Positions 1 to 15,600 are shown, counted from the first letter of the stretch. The stretch is 64,000 nt of DNA from Echinococcus granulosus (GCF_000524195.1 NW_020170381.1:2462714-2526713), one strand, 5' to 3'. Numbers and translations are program-made. The notes: generated by a model from the sequence alone, not told the origin.

Positions 1-3000
1 GAGGTGAATGTTTGCTGCAGTGTCTTCACTGTGCATAACTATTTACAGATATGCTCACTATACTCACAAATCCTCCTTTTCACAGGACATTTAATGGTCA
101 AGTTGAGTGAAATTTCATGACAAAATGCTTTAGAAATAAGATCTCTTCCTCCAATAACATTACCACTGATAAGACTACCTGTTTCCACATATTCTAACAG
201 GCTGTAGTGTGTAATATCATTGTAAGATTTGATGCGTCCCATCTCACAATGACTACACAACCCGAAGCACTTAGCTGAATGCACACCGTGTAACGTGTCA
301 AAGCACACGCATGCAGATATATGCGACGGCAGAAAACGTTCCTGTTTCGATCTCCTAGAGTTTCCATCTTCTCGGCCAATTCCCGAACACACCGGACCAT
401 TGCGCTCTCGCTCACTCCTTCCTGATTGACTGACGTCGCCTGCAGACACACCTCAAGTGCCATAAGTACAATAGACTAAAATCCCTCCGTGTCTTCTGCC
501 TTCCCCATTGTCCAGGGAGCTGTCTCGAGCTCATATGCCATACCTCGGCTTACGCATACACGTAGACAAATAAAGGCATCCATATCGAAGTCATTGTCCA
601 TTTAAAACTCTGGTTGGGAGATCCATAGGGCACACACGCAAGCACTAGTTTATGACAGTCTGCCGGCTGATTGAGTTTTCAGTGACCTAAAAACCAGTCT
701 ACCATCTATGAGTCGTTTTACAGCTAGGCTGCCATGTGCCTTACGGCCATGAAAGCTGTCACAAGGGCAAAAGTTTAAAAGCTGCTTGCGTGTGACTCCT
801 AAAATATTCGACTTAGTGACCAGAAGACATTTACTTGGGCTGGTTTAGATTGGATTATTCGAGGACGTCTGAAATTTTGAAAGTGAGGCGTGTGCAATTC
901 AGAAGAGTAGAAGTGAAGGAAAGGCCATGGAAATCAAAGATATAAGACAAAACTCTGGAAAGATTTTGCAGCAGCATGTGATTCGTTTAGCGGAGCTAAT
1001 TAGTCACTTTCTCACTGCGTGCATTCCTGACAGAAGAAATCACCTCGAAGCGCCTTAAATTCGTTCACTCACCATCAAGCACATCTTACCATATGTTTAC
1101 TTCTATCCATGATCTTGAATCGAATATTTTGCCACCTTCGCTTGTGCGCACGCCGTGTCACGCATGGACTCTCCACCCAACGCAAGCCGACATCGCACAG
1201 AAAGCACAATTTTTCGACATGGGGAAAACATTGACTTCTTTATGAGAAAACTGAGCAAATGTGACACCTGACGTACGCGCATAGGGCATCAGATTCCGTA
1301 ACTCGTGACAAAGGACGACAGGAAGTGGGAACATTAATTATAGCTCAGAAGGGGTTAGAAATACTTCGTCGTCATGATGCGCGAAACTACTTCCTATGGG
1401 CTTCAATGTGAATTCGAAGTCATAGCCCCTTTGATCGCAGGCCAATTCATTTAACACCATTTAAATAAAATACACGGATAACAGGTTTCAGCTCTGACCC
1501 AATTCACGCAAGCAGCCGTGCCCATTAGTAATTCCTTGTGTTTGATGGAACCTTCTTCACATAAAAAAGTTATTTGATATACTTGGATTTAAGTGATAAT
1601 AAAGTAGTACCTATAATTAATTTCAAATTCAGTTTGGGAATATGGGACTTCACTATTTTGGAGCATGTAGCAGCTTAAGCGCCAACTAATAAGGCCGCTC
1701 AGTTGCTTTGGAGCGAATGGCACGCCCTGAAAACTAAAAGGCCCACTGTACGATGACAGCAATCGGTCAGTATTCTAAAACGTGCTTCTCATCTGCCTAG
1801 TGGCTCAAATAGACTTCACGAAATCGTGCAGACTTATTTTCCACCAATCAATTTAAAGCTATGGCCCTGGAAGTTAGTGTAAACTAGACCATAGCATAAA
1901 TTGGCGGAGTGACACACACAGACACGCACGGAAGCTCTTTGTTTTTTGTACCCCTGAGAGTCGTCAGTCTTCGCGTACACTGACGAAGCGATGCACTGGC
2001 TTTGGAAATTGGGAGGGTGAGTGTGAAACAAGGCACATGCGGGCTGGGTGACGAGTTTCCTCGCCCCTGTCCCACCTCCCGGGGGTAGGGGCGTACACTT
2101 CTACACGTACACGTGTGCGTATCAGAGAGGTGTATGCAGTTGCGCGTTCTCCCATCGTAGCCTGAAAGTGGAAGATGATCACCTCACCCAATAAGGAACC
2201 TGCTGCAACATGAATAATTTGGGAAGTCATTCTCTATTAAATGGGGCTTAGCTCACGTGACTCCCCAGGTGCACATGACCAGAAGCTCTCAAGTCACGAG
2301 ATGCATTCTCCCCCAGGCTGGATACGTTGCCCTCACAATTCGAGGTGTGCAAATCCTCGGGCTGGTGCGGGTCGCTTTTCCACCCCCCCCCTACCGGCAG
2401 GTACTAATGTCCAATTTATCTGAAACCTGAGCAAGCGATCGCCAAAGTCTGGGTGACACTAATCGCCAGCTCAAATTCAGCTCAAAAAAATTACAAAAAA
2501 ACGCGCCTTTCGCTGAATCAAAGGCAATTCTACTCCTTTCTTTGTTTTAAGCTTAATCAACTTGTTTGTGACTTGATTTGGTGCGACCAGTTGGCATAAA
2601 TTGGAAGGAACGCGTCATGTATTTGACACCGAGCTCAGATAGGTAAGTGGAGAGAACAGGACGTTACATCTTCCTAATCTTCTCACTGGAACAGAGCCTA
2701 AACAAAGTGAAGTGGAGCAATATTAAGCCTGTGGATGGCAAAACTGTGGCCTGTGCTCTCCCGCCCAATTCCGTTTTTGCAAACGTTGGAACTAGAAATG
2801 TATCACAAACGAGGTGGGTGGGTAGACGGGTGGGTTTGAGACCACAAGTCCAACATCCAGGTTGCGGCCACTGACCCGCATACAACACCAACATTAGGAC
2901 GTCGCGAGTTTTTTAATGCCCTTCCTCTGGCATAAAATCTGGCGGCGGAATCGTGGCCGCATTGATAAGGGAGCAGGTACAGGATTATTCAACTGTAAGC

Positions 3001-6000
3001 GCATAACATCATCTCTACATTTGCATTATCAGCAGCTCTTTTTCACTTTGGCTCACTTGTGCTGGGTTGAAACATTTAATTTCATGGACTGGGCGCGAAA
3101 GTGGTTTTGGGAAGATGAAACCCTTCCTCCTTATAAATTAGGTAATTAAAGTGAACAGGCTCCTCGAATCGGGACAGGTGCAGCTGAAAAAGGAGTGATC
3201 AGCGTACTCGAGTCAACAGCAGGAACATCGGCCACGGGGTAGCTCCTCAAGGTGATTATTCTGCTCTGCGGCGCTTTACAGCAGCACAATCCCTTGCGCT
3301 GTTTAAATGTATCTTCAAGATCTATTTCGAATGAAGAGCACGGCAAAGGATTAAACAAAGAAATGCGCCTGGACAACACCCCTGAGGCAATCATGGACGG
3401 CCTGTCCTCCGCTAAATTAGTCAAGAAGGGTGTGGCACACAATAACTCTGCAATATGGTATCTCCCTGTCTTCTTTGCATGTATTTCTACGGCCTTCTTC
3501 AGGTGGGCGCACGCCTAAGATTCAGCTCATGGATCATTAACACACGTCTAAGTTCCCTTCCTACCTTCGTATTTTTTTAACTTATAAAAATACACAACAG
3601 TAAATCCGATTCGCCTTCATAGACCAGGCTGTTATCACATCGATACTGCAATTGTGTTACCCATACCTCCATGGTGAAATCAGGTGTACCAACATACGTC
3701 CAATGGGCTTATTTTACGCACCACTACCACGCCCTGGATACCCGCATTCAGCTTTGTGTGAGCACGTTCCACGGTAGTGGCCCTGCGTTTCCACCACAAG
3801 TTGGGTTAACGCGTTGTCACATCTTAGTTCCAGTACGTTAAAAGCCGCATATTCACCCCTTGTTGCAGGAGGCGGACTAGTGAATCGTACATCAACAGAG
3901 GGTAGACAGCAGACTTCCACCGTCATGACTTCCAGTTGTGAGTGGTGGGCTCGATTGGAGTTGCGAGACAAGGTGCAAACTGCCATTTTAAGTGAAAAAA
4001 AAAACAATCACCCATGGATGACTCCAGTGTATAAAAGCAGTTTCAATTTAACCAACCTAGGTTCGCGTTATGATTTTGCCGCTAATCTTATGGCCTTACT
4101 TTAAAATCCGGGAATACTTCTATGCAGAAAGTTCATCGTTGGAGTAGTGGATGTAGGTGCTTGCGTAATACGCTGTAATGACTGCTCTTTGGAATGACAA
4201 TGCTGCTGAGACCCGAGACACCAGATTTGGAAGAGTGATTCAGTGATGTACTCCCGACTTCTATGCGCGCATAGGCACCGGATTTACGACCCCACAGCCA
4301 ATACCGGGGAGGTGGGCGGGGGGGAAGCTTGGAGGAGCTTAGGGTCAGGCAAATATTTTTGGCTCCCTGTAGAGTTACGACCTATTATTGACTCAATGAC
4401 CAGAAGACCTTTTAAGTACAAGCTTCTTTTTATAAATGGATACCCGACATTTTTTTTCATTAGGTGTTTTGTTTTGACCTATGTATAACGACCCAAGTTC
4501 TTGGGTCTCCACAATTTCTACCACCAACATAGCTGCAGTCCAACAGTCTTCTGTGCTAATGTGCCTTAGTGAATCTTTGGGAAGGACTAGAGACGCTACA
4601 CTTGGGCGTTTCAGTCTCTAGATCCTTCAGAATATAAAGGTATCCTACAGCATCAGCAATTAAAACGGTGAACATGACATATTTGTTAAACTGAATGAAA
4701 ATTCTCGAACTATTTGGCCACGTAATTGGCAGTTAAAGTGAATAAACGAAGGCTATCGCACTCATTTCATTTAACCGTGAAAACTCTAATAAAAATGGAA
4801 CACTCAGTACTTGTAGAGACTGTTAATACTGATTTCAGACAGCTTAATTAAAAATCTCTTCACTGAGGGAACTGGCATGAATAAGTAAGGTAAAAGGCTT
4901 CGCTTTACTTGATATCTTACGTAAGGCTAACCTATTGGAAATAGAATGTAATGGTGCTTGGGAAGCAGAAATAGGTAACAAATCTAGTAACTTTTGCTGA
5001 AAATATTCTTGCCTCATTTACATGTGGGAGAATAATGTCAAGGCACTAACACTACGTTCTTGAGATACTCCTTTTATGCCGAAACCCAAATGATCAAGGA
5101 GCAGTTGGAATTTTGCAAAGAATTTTCAAGTCAGGAACACAAGCCACACTTTGACGTTGTTGTGATTGGACAAGAGGATCACGAATGCCTCAGATTCGAA
5201 GTTGGTGTCTCGTAAGGAGGAATATAAAGCTATCTTACGATAAAAGCCGACATAACACAGTAATTAGAGTGGGGTCACACAAGGCCACATTTGCAGCCAG
5301 TAACTTGAAAACGTGGTGCGAACACTCTTGGTCAGGCGTAGTTTTTAACACATGCGTTCGAAGACCTCGCATTTTGCGCCTCGTACATCAAGCCGCCCAC
5401 ACGCACACACATAAACCACTTAGAAGAGGGTCACGCCGGTTCACCTGCCCCTACGCTGACGCGTGCAGTTGGCTGCGCGCGGCGCGACACTTTTCTCACG
5501 AGAATGCAAAATTACGATAACTGACCATACAAGACCCAGACACTCTTAATAAGTGCCAAGTTGTGCACTTCCGACTCTTTTTTTTGGTGTTTCAAACTTC
5601 TTGTAAGTTAAAACGTCTGTTCTCACAATGAGATCGGTAAATAGATTCATAATACAATCCTACTCCGGGAGAAAACCCCCTAAGTATCCAAGATATACGC
5701 TTAATATACCGAGTCATAGACGAAAAATTGTGCCAATTCATTTAACCGTCACCTTGGTACCTTGTGTAAAGGCACCAAGGACTGCCCTCTAGGACCTAAA
5801 ATAAACATGTATGACAATCACTATCCTTTTTGGCAGATTTCATGATAGAACCGATGCAATAATTTGCTCCCGTTATTTACTTGCCACCAAATTTACCCGG
5901 GAAACTTAGTAGATGTGAAATCCTAGGCATTTCGTCCATCTTTCTAAAGTAGCTGTTGACATTCTGTAGACACATCTCAATAAAAATCCCGAAGTCTACA

Positions 6001-9000
6001 CTACCACACCCTTCCACTTAGAAATTCACCAGCATTCAACTGAATTGCACAGCTTCCCTCTCCGGCGCTTTCATCAGAGGCCTACCTATCGGACCCCACA
6101 AATTGAATGATTTTGCCACTTAAGTCAACACGCTGATGGGATTAATAAAGCGTTTTCAACACATACACTCCACTACTGAAATAAGAGACAAGAAGACTCG
6201 CCCGTTGTTATAGGACGTGTTTAAAGCCCAGGCCTCCCGAGCCTAGGTAAATTTCCTCACAGAAATGTGTAAAAATAAAAAGAAAATTTCCTTTCTTTCC
6301 CACGTGTATCTCAGCAGGACTTAATGGTTATCAGATGTTGGGAAAGGGGTGCCTCAGAGGTTGAGAGGCAGATTTTACACCGATGTGACCTCGAGGGTCA
6401 AAGCAGCAACGTGAGCCATACACTTTGCAAATTAACTAGTTGGCAAATCAACAACCCCAACAGGTATTTTGATACCAAAATTAAGGAGAATTTTTACAAA
6501 CAGATCAGTGCTCATATGTACCTTCAGGTATGGTTGCTGGTGGAGGAATATACACACAGAAATGGACGACCATCACATACTATTACCTAATAAGAATGCA
6601 CAAAACCAAACCAAATACTAAAACAACGAGTACAGAAACAAATTAAGGAAACAAAATATTAGGGGTCTTTGAGATCCTGAAGCGGTGGGGTTACAACCAT
6701 TCAGAACGAGGATTAGTTTTGTTGAGGGAGACATCGAATCAGGAACATTATGTAAGTAAGTGGCCTTACTTTGGCCGCTATTTAATCACGCACCAAAAAG
6801 CGGTGAGAAATCAAATAAAACTGAATAAACAAAAAAATTTTAAGTGGGAAATGAATTACGCATCCATTGAAGGGCCGTCCAAGCTAAAAATATACCCTTG
6901 CTGATTAAAATGGCATTGCTGGAATAAATTAAATGATATACAAAGGTTGCGCTGACTTTGCTAACCAATTTCCCTGTAAATGACCATATATGTCCTTTAC
7001 CGCAAAAACTACTTCATAAACTAGGTACTTTTTAGTCGCACTTTTCGGAGATTAGTTCCAAAATAAGAACAAAGATAAAGATATGCCTTATTTTATGCAC
7101 AATTTGGTCCGAACCCAAGGGGTCAGTATTTTTAATGCTCTCATGCATGAAAGCACAATTTGGAGGAGCGTAAATTATACTAGCAGTTGCAAAATGGGAT
7201 CTACAAGGCAGGGTCTGAGAGGGCGACTTGAGAATGATACGTAAACCTGACTCGTCGCCTTTTCCCCTACAGTGCTGCTCATAGGAATTCATGTTTAAAT
7301 TTGTTCATGAGGAGATGTGGAAAGTTGACGCTACTGTGCCATCGAATGTTCAATGCTTAGGCGGTGTACATAGCCCAGTTCAAAAGGATTTTTAAATTTC
7401 TCCGGCACTTTGTTTCTTAGCGTTGTCCACTTTCAACCTGTGGAGGAAGTGGTGCAATAAACGCACTCTGTCCTCAAATGACATGTGACATATTGATTAT
7501 TACTTCGCTTGTGCATGACCACAGGAGTTACGGAACTGCACACACATCATTAACAATATCCACATGCTCATTTTATGTTAATGAGCGTAGTCCCACCTAC
7601 AAGTTGTACAATAAAATGTGCTTATCGACTCCACCCTTGCTTACAGGACCTCACCTACACCTATTTAATGTATTAACTTGAGAATGTGATAGAAACATTC
7701 GGAGAACAGTAAATGAAATGTGTGATTTAGTCGAGAATCTCGTGTTTGGGAAATCCGCTCATTTCATTTTAAAAGAAAACTTCTAAACTTATTATGCCGT
7801 TTTTCCATGCCCCAAATGACTAGTCTTCTAGATTGCGTTAGATTCTCCGTCTGTCCGGGTATTCACCCATGTAATGTTATTATGATAATTCCTAAATGAG
7901 GCCAAGGAGATCTTGAAGCAAACTGAGATTGGGGATATACGCATACATTTCCAAACTCTAACAATTGTGAATGATTTCTCGTCAATATTTTAAAACAAAT
8001 CGTTGCTGAGTACTTTTATCACCAAATGTTTCGTGAAAAGTCGTTGTGCGGTCACGAGAGGCACTCCTATGACTCAAACTTCCAATGTAAGAGGGTTAAT
8101 ATAGCCTGGCAACCATAGTTAAGTGTGACAAAAAACTCTGGATGGGCTCTATTAAATGATGGGCAACGTCTGGGTCCAGAGACAGCAGAGCGAAATGACG
8201 AAGCTGTATTTTTATAACGTTTAATCAAACCAGAAATACTCACGCGAGTGTAACTTTATTTGCTTTCAATTTGGTTGGCGGCAATAACACAGGCCACTCA
8301 TTTAGTTTCGATCAGCGAAATTCATACTGTTACGGGGACCCTGAATAAGCGCCTAGTTCAATAACCACGGTTCAATGTAATGCAGCAGCAACAGCGGTAG
8401 CCAATCAAAAAACTACCTTTAAGTAGTATCAAGGTCATCCTAACATCAGCCTAATTTATTACATGTGGGCGTGTGGATTTTGGCCCAACCAGCCCAATAC
8501 CAATCAGTGCCTAAGCGAGATAGATAGCGATTATCACACAGCAGTGCGGTTTCGTTTTTAGGTGATAAATGAAGGAAAACTCGAGAAATAATCAGTGCTA
8601 CTCAAACAAGTACCAGTTCGCCAACATTTACAGAAGCACAGCAGAAGCCTAGCACTGAGAATTCACAAGCACACAAGTGACAGGAGATAAAAATTGGCTC
8701 ATGAGCTTCAGTGACTTGCTTGTCAAATAGTTGGGTAGTGCATTAATGAAAATCCTCAATTTCTTACTATGAATATTACGTGGGTCCTAAAATGCTGCAC
8801 TCGTAACAGCCAGTGGGAAACGCACTCACATGCATACTCTTTTAGAATGAATAAAAGAGCTCTATATGGTGAAACACCACAGAAAAATTGAAAGGAAGGA
8901 ACATAGGCTATCGACTACTCCCATTTTCGAGTCATGTACGCTTTTCCAAACGCCTAGTAAACTTAACTCACCGGTCTTTCCACGTCTCGAGAGCCTTTTT

Positions 9001-10900
9001 GTGTATTTTGGACAAATTCTATGAGGTCAACACAAATGAGAATAAACCTTGATGCCATCAAGATTATGAAGAGATTCAAATGTTTTAGAATTTACTTCAT
9101 TGGGACCATCTGACAAAAGCATCATGGCGGTGACTGTGAAGAGCGCATACGTTATGCTTTAAAGAGGTAGTAGACATTCAGTAACTGAGGCTGTTGACAG
9201 AAGTAAGCGAGGATATCGTAACACGTGACAATTTTTCAGAACTAATTTAGAGACTCAGCGGGGTTGATGAGAGGCATCTGTCAGTTAAGCACAAAGGGCA
9301 ACACAGACATCACTCTGACATTCGGCACTAGTTCATGCTTTTAAACAAAGCCAATGTAATACTATGTGCACCAAATATGAGGGTATGTGCTATCACATTT
9401 CTGATTTGATAGAAATCGTAATACCGTGCAGCTCCGTCTCACGTGTGGAAAGCTCATTATTTGTTTAGATTTTGAATATAATCTAGTTGGAAAATTTCAT
9501 CCACACAATGTTGAAAGTAGATAGGAGACGAATCACTGAACATTGAAAAGGTTTGCAGTTACGACTCGGGAGAGGATTGCGTTTTGAGCTAAAAACGGTT
9601 GACTTAAAGGTAATTTTACTGAATGAATTCATACTAATTTAAATTCCCAAACTCTTGGAGTTAAGGCTTGAGCCTGATACTCTCCTTTGCTCCATATGGA
9701 GACAAAATTGTCAATACTGCCATATACAGCATGGTTTACTGTTCTTTGATCCTTCCACGGGAAACTTTGATCTGAGCATACCAAGATAAGTTATGACGAA
9801 AGAACGTTGTTGTTTAAAAATAGGAAACAATTGCTACTACTTGTGTGTGAAGAGGCAGCACCCTAAAACATTTGAATAACTCCAAGCTTAGCTTCAGACA
9901 GCATGAGAAAACAATGGTTTACTTAGATGCAGCGGTGCCCCGAACATTTCAAGCAATACAACGAGAGCAATACGTTTTTACTTAACAGAATAAGGATATT
10001 TAAGGCAACGTTAAAGTGCCCTCGAGTGAGAAAATTGTCATGGACGAAATCTCCTCAAGGCGTGTTCAACTGATCGACCTTGTCAAGTAATTACCCAAAG
10101 TGCAAGACATATTGAGGGCCAGTTACGTGAAGAAAGTGGTCACTCTATGTCGGGAAATAATGTGAAATTGCTAAATTAAGCGAAATCAAACAAAAGTACC
10201 TATAGTACTCATTTTTTATTACTTTATTTACAATCATGCTCCAAAATCCGGAGATCATGTGATTCCTTCTGGAGGCTTTTCTTAAATACAAAGGAAGATG
10301 TTAAGTAAATGCGATTCAACGTTAATGTTTTTTTTTTCTTCTAGCAAGATGACAAGGACAGCCAATGGGGCAACCGATATGGCAATCAATTTTCACCTCG
10401 CTGAATATGCGGTCATGCAGAAGAGTGTTTTGACCCCGGTTAAGACGCATTTTCATTTGAGGACTACACTTTTCACAAAATTTGTAACATTAACCGCGCT
10501 TTCCATAACTCTGGAATTCAAACACGCGATCCACGCACAAGTGATTATGAAAGCCTCATTGATTACATTCGTCCAACGGTGGAAGTTGAACTTCGTCATG
10601 AACCAGCAAATTATAGGCACGTAGATTCAACCACATGAATGCTACACCGCACCCTGTTTACGAACCAGCATCGCCGCTCATGTGTTTGATAAGGCATCAT
10701 GTGAGCTGACCACTTTAAACAAAACTGCTGGAAAATTCCTAGAAGCCAATATCACAAAGTAAGTACAGTAAGGCATTTGAAAAGGGGTTTCGATAGTTGA
10801 AGAATTGCCTCCATTTGAGGCTGACTTATGATTTACAAAATAAACCTTCTAAAAATGGATATGCATATTGAAATTGATATTGAAACGATGGAAATATGCG
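1..10900. other. Gene-poor AT-rich region, no supported gene
   Basis: I see no exon chain, RNA gene or recognisable protein domain here. Open frames are short (up to about 135 codons), have no family resemblance and lack neighbouring splice-compatible exons. Small G+C-rich patches occur near 2040-2400 (with a C-run near 2382-2391) and 5390-5480 (CA-rich), but neither reads as protein. Distal regulatory DNA for the gene at 12.7 kb is possible but cannot be shown. Confidence 0.6.
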
Positions 10901-10924
10901 ATGCTGGATGGTGCGTTACTTATA

Positions 10925-11165
10925 GGTGGCGCCCTGAGACCTCCCAAAAAGATGAATGAAGTCATGTTACCCGGTCAGAATGCAACGTATTCGAAATGCA
11001 GTAGGGCTTAGGGCATCTGGCATGACCCAAAAGCCAGCCCACCCAGCAAAGGTACAGTGGCGGAGCACCTAAGTGGGTCTTCACCAAAACCGGGAGAAAC
11101 AAATAACTAACGTATTGCAAAGTGTCTATCTTCTTTTGAGCGTCATCCCTGGCGCTGCCTTTGGT
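10925..11165 (+). repeat. Interspersed repeat family, copy 1 (diverged)
   Basis: This stretch aligns by eye with 11857-12060 and 44850-45045 in the same orientation. Shared landmarks are a GTGGCGGAGCACCTAA-type block (about 11055-11070), followed by a CACCAAAACC..GAGAAACAAA block and an AACGTATT-type block. Identity to copy 2 is roughly 70-80 percent over the best part. It has no open frame of note. Copies 1 and 2 lie about 0.9 kb apart in the same direction, so they could be the two ends of one old short element; that is an inference. Confidence 0.6.
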
Positions 11166-11856
11166 CAACCTTACGTGTCAGACACCACAACGTAGTTAGT
11201 GCTATAAGTAAAACACTCACAAGCCATCCGTGGTAGTCATCAAATTTCCATACAGCTGAGAAGATACTTGACCGCAGCGTCACTGATTCCTCATGACAAT
11301 TCTACCGGATCTAGAGTTTCGTTCTGCATGAGAAGTGGATTTGGGACGAGGATTGCCCTAATCATCACATCTGTTCATCGCTAGTCGTAGGAACACTGGC
11401 CTAAAAGTCGAGTCATTTAACAAAGGATGGGATTCAACATAGTATCTTGTAAACACGGTTTTGCATCAAATCCTCCTTGCCAAGCTGTTCTCACTTCAGA
11501 GCTGCTCAGCCATATCAATCTGGGTTCTATTCCAGTAGTAGAGAAGTAGAGAAGGTATCTCGAGTTTGCATAATTGATATTTTCGTTCAGGAACGGTGAA
11601 TAGCTCCGCAAACAGCTTTTCTAAATGGTTTACTTTTTATGTCGCTTCCGTTGTTAATAGCTATTATACAGACCACAATACTGGGGTAGTTGCCGAAGAC
11701 AGAAGTCATTTTCAGCTCTTCTGTTAGGGTTCGTTGCAGATTCTCCCATCCGCAACATATGCTCGTCTTTCGCCCCGATGAGATTTACCACTGAGCAGTA
11801 GAAGTCAGGAAAGATGTCCTTTAAAATCAGGTTCGCTTTTCACTGTCGCCAACGTA

Positions 11857-12060
11857 GCGTCTGGGACTTAGCTGAAGACGAAGGAAGTCATAATACTCGG
11901 GCAGAATATACATACATATGTATTCGACACACAAAAGGGATTGAGGCCACTAGTACGGCAAGTAGATCAGTCCACCAGGCGAAGTACAATGGCGGAGCAC
12001 CTAACTGGTCCATTTACCGAAACCAGGAAAAACAAAAACCAACGCATTATACATATGCTG
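11857..12060 (+). repeat. Interspersed repeat family, copy 2
   Basis: Best-preserved pairing with copy 3 in its 5' half: a GTAGCGTC start, a GAAGACGAA block, an AAGTCATAATACTCG block, a GCAGAATATA block and a TATTCGACACA block appear in the same order. Its 3' half shares the GGCGGAGCACCTAA and AACAAAAACCAACGCATTA blocks with copy 1. Open frames that cross it are short and have no homology. It is probably a non-autonomous transposable element or a solo terminal repeat. Confidence 0.65.
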
Positions 12061-12667
12061 GTTGTAGCTTTTGTGGAAAGATTCTTCCCTTTTTTGGCGC
12101 TTTGCTGTAAAAAAATTCAAGACTAATCGCGTTTCTGAAGGAGTGATTACTTTTAGGCCACGAAACACCGTAAAGCGCTACTTATGGCCAGCTATTACGT
12201 GGTCTGGGTGACAACTTGAAAAAGCAGCCAATGCTCCAGTTTTGGGTGTCCGCTGGGAGATTTTCTTAATGGCCATTTTGTAGATCACAGACGCATGTCT
12301 GGAATCGGACCCTACGCCCAAAAACAAATCCCACAAATTAAGCGGAAAAATTTATTTTTGGGAAAAGATTTTAAAAATTCCACAATAGAAGCAATTTGGA
12401 GAATGAAACAGGAAATGAGTTTGTGTCAGGAGCTTCAGCCCTTAAAGAGAGCAAAGGGAAGTGGCATTAACACCAAAAAGTCTACCAACCACACAGGGTA
12501 AATGCATGCCAATGCCATCCACGATGCTCCCTTCGTAATCGTGGCGTACTCTACACGTCGAATGAACACTTTGGACAAGGCCTAGTTACGCATCGACTAT
12601 CGATAATCGATTTGCTGTATCATTTAGGAGCCATTTAAATGAATGTCCCACTTGCACAGGCGAGGTG

Positions 12668-15600
12668 ATGGCGAACGCATCGCACGTGGTAGGCTGTGCT
12701 GGGGAAGAAGCAACCAGCCTTGAAGCTACTAAAACTGCTGACCACAAAATGATTTCAGAAGAATCGCCTATTTCTGAACTTAGCAAGCGGCCCTATCTGT
12801 CGCTAAAGGCATTACTTCCAAGCGTCACGGAGTGGCACCAAAGATGGCATGTCCGCAATCGCAAACGATTTCGACTACTGCGTATCCTATTGTTCGCTCT
12901 AGCTGCTGTTAATCTGAGCCATCTAGTTATCTTACTCACATCTCTCATTTACACCCTCTACGTGAATTCGTGGGTCGAGATGCATAAACTTCCCATAACA
13001 GACGAGCGTCATGACAGTGGTCTCCTTCATTACGAGACCAACTGTGTTGCCATATATCCTGAGTACACGGGTCAGGAAGATTGGTACATGTTAGACTTCC
13101 TTCCCTACGCTACGCTACCAAAGAAACGAGCTGTCTTTGCGATGTCCGTGCAAATCACCACCTTTCAGGAGTGCTACAATGCCTTTTGGTTGGGTGTGCA
13201 CCCGTCAAAACGCCAATTTGTCAACGGCCAGTTGCGTTTTCTGGGTAAAAGAGCCGAACTGAGTTGCCTTCAGTCAGGCCGGAGTAAGGTCAATGAGACG
13301 GCCACTGTTGCCAACTGCTTGACAGTAAGTTTCCGTTTCCGCTTGCGCAGTGCAACGGACTTCTCCGGATTAAAGCGTTGGGGCTCAGCCTACGACCCAA
13401 AACCCATAGTAGCCTACATTGGCGGCCACGGTCTGCTGTATCACCGACCGCAGCTCATTCCTCTAAACATAGTCTCAGAGTTAGACGTGCTCTACGTAGT
13501 GATTCGGTATCGTTTGGGCGTATTTGGCTTCGGAGACTTTGGAACCCCTGACTATGGTCCGAACCACGGTGTGGAGGATGTGCGAAAGGCTCTGCAGTGG
13601 CTCTACGAGAACGCCAGACTGTTTGGAGGTTCGCCAAAGGACATGACGCTCATTGGAGAGGACTCTGGTGCATCAATCGCATTGACTGTGTCAGGAGACA
13701 GATACGTTTCTCAGGAGAACGAGAATTCAACGCAAGTTTAGATAAGAGTTAAAAGTTTTTTTAAAAGCATATGATGAAAGTAATTCAATACCATTTAAGA
13801 AGTTTATAGAAAGTCAAGATTACCTTATGAAGACATCACTGAATCTATTCTTAGTATTGCAGTGTTCCCCTAGCCAATCAACCGAGTATATTAGTTACGC
13901 AAATTCTTTCAACATTTTTTTAAAATATTCGAACTTCAAATAAGCATACAAAGTTTTGGTTAAAATACGCCGACTTTTTTAGTGGATTCGCTAGTATCGG
14001 GAACCTATTTGTCCGACCTTTATTTTGAGCACATTTAAGGCCTCATCGCAATCATGCACACGTGAAATAACCTGTTAAAACCAACTGAATGATTTGCCCT
14101 TCTCAAACTAGCCGGCTGTAAGCTATGTTTACAATTAAGCTGCATTGAGAGAAGGGAAGGCCAATTGAAACTAGGCTTTCGGGAGCAAGTTCCAATTGTA
14201 CAGCCAATTAGAGCGGCTAGAGGGATCTAACCAATGGCCAAACGACTTTGCGGCTGCTATGGCGTTGGCTGCAGACAGGAGTACTACCGGAAACGGGTGC
14301 TACACCACCGATGTGGGAGTTTCGGTACATGAGCTATTATTTACTGCTGTGTTTTGTACCGAAACGGAGAGACATTTTTGTGAGGCTCACAGCACAAGCT
14401 TCCCTACGCCACACGCTCCCAGTGACCACTTAAAGGGCAAAGCATTTCCGTAGCTGTAAAGGATCCAAGTCTAAGAAGTTATTAAAGTANNNNNNNNNNN
14501 NNNNNNNNNNNNNNNNNNNNNNNNNNNNNNNNNNNNNNNNNNNNNNNNNNNNNNNNNNNNNNNNNNNNNNNNNNNNNNNNNNNNNNNNNAAGTAACAATT
14601 ATTTCGAAGAGTATCAGTAACGTTAATTAAGCTTTTAATTTTGTTTGTCCAAATTGTAGAGGAAGACAAATAGATGAACAGAAGCGTGTTTTCCTTGGCT
14701 GTGCCAGTCCAGATAAACTGAATTGAGATAGATGAGCATATCTATGACGTCATTCTGCCAGAATATTTTATAGTGATTAAGTCATTTTTTTGCATCATTT
14801 GTATCCAGCCCATCTAGACGTAACAGAGGGCACTTGCTTTCCAACTTCTAAAGCTAAACAGAACACACGAATTGGTCTGGTGAGCGGGTAACAACTTCAC
14901 ACTACTTCATTTTGGCCTGTGTTTGCATCTAGCTCATAACGCCAGGCTCGGACAAGTTGCCTGGACAATACGAGGCTGAAAACCATGCAAATCGCCACTG
15001 AGTCATATCTGCGATGTCTCAACGCCACTTTGCAGCATAAGACCTCGTCGCGTGTCGCTCCTCTAGAAGCGCGTGACTATAAGCACCGCTGCCCAATAGA
15101 CATTTGCCAAGAAGCAAAACGTTTAGTGTGGCTTAAACTTGCCTGCGATTCACGCGAGAGCTCTACACGCAATACTTCTCCAGTCCAAAGTCGCTCGCCC
15201 ATACCCAGGGACTGGTCAAAGTTGAAAATAACTTCTCACTAGAAGATGAAAAAGTTATAGGTTCATATAGGACTTTTTCGATAGCCCTTTGTAATACGGA
15301 CTACCGCCTACCGACGCAATTTTCTAAACCAACAGCGTTCCATAATGGTTTTACATCAGGTGATCCCTCAAAAAAATACTCTCGCCAAGTCATTTTATGG
15401 AATCATTGCTAAGGCTACTAAACGTTTTCTCCAACATCCGTGTAGGGCGTTGATTAGCGCATCTTGTAGAGCGATTTTCACATTGCAGTGTTGCTTTTCC
15501 TTTCGTTCTCATGGTAAACTGTAAATGAACAAGTGGAGGAGTGACCACTCAGAGGAAACTCATAATGGGAAATGGTGATTCCAATAATGAAAGTTATTGT

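Noticed and set aside
3146..3518. Overlapping open frames on both strands
   Set aside because: Neither shows family resemblance or supporting neighbouring exons.
10298..10624. 108-codon + strand frame
   Set aside because: Low complexity start, no domain, no splice partners; AT-rich context.
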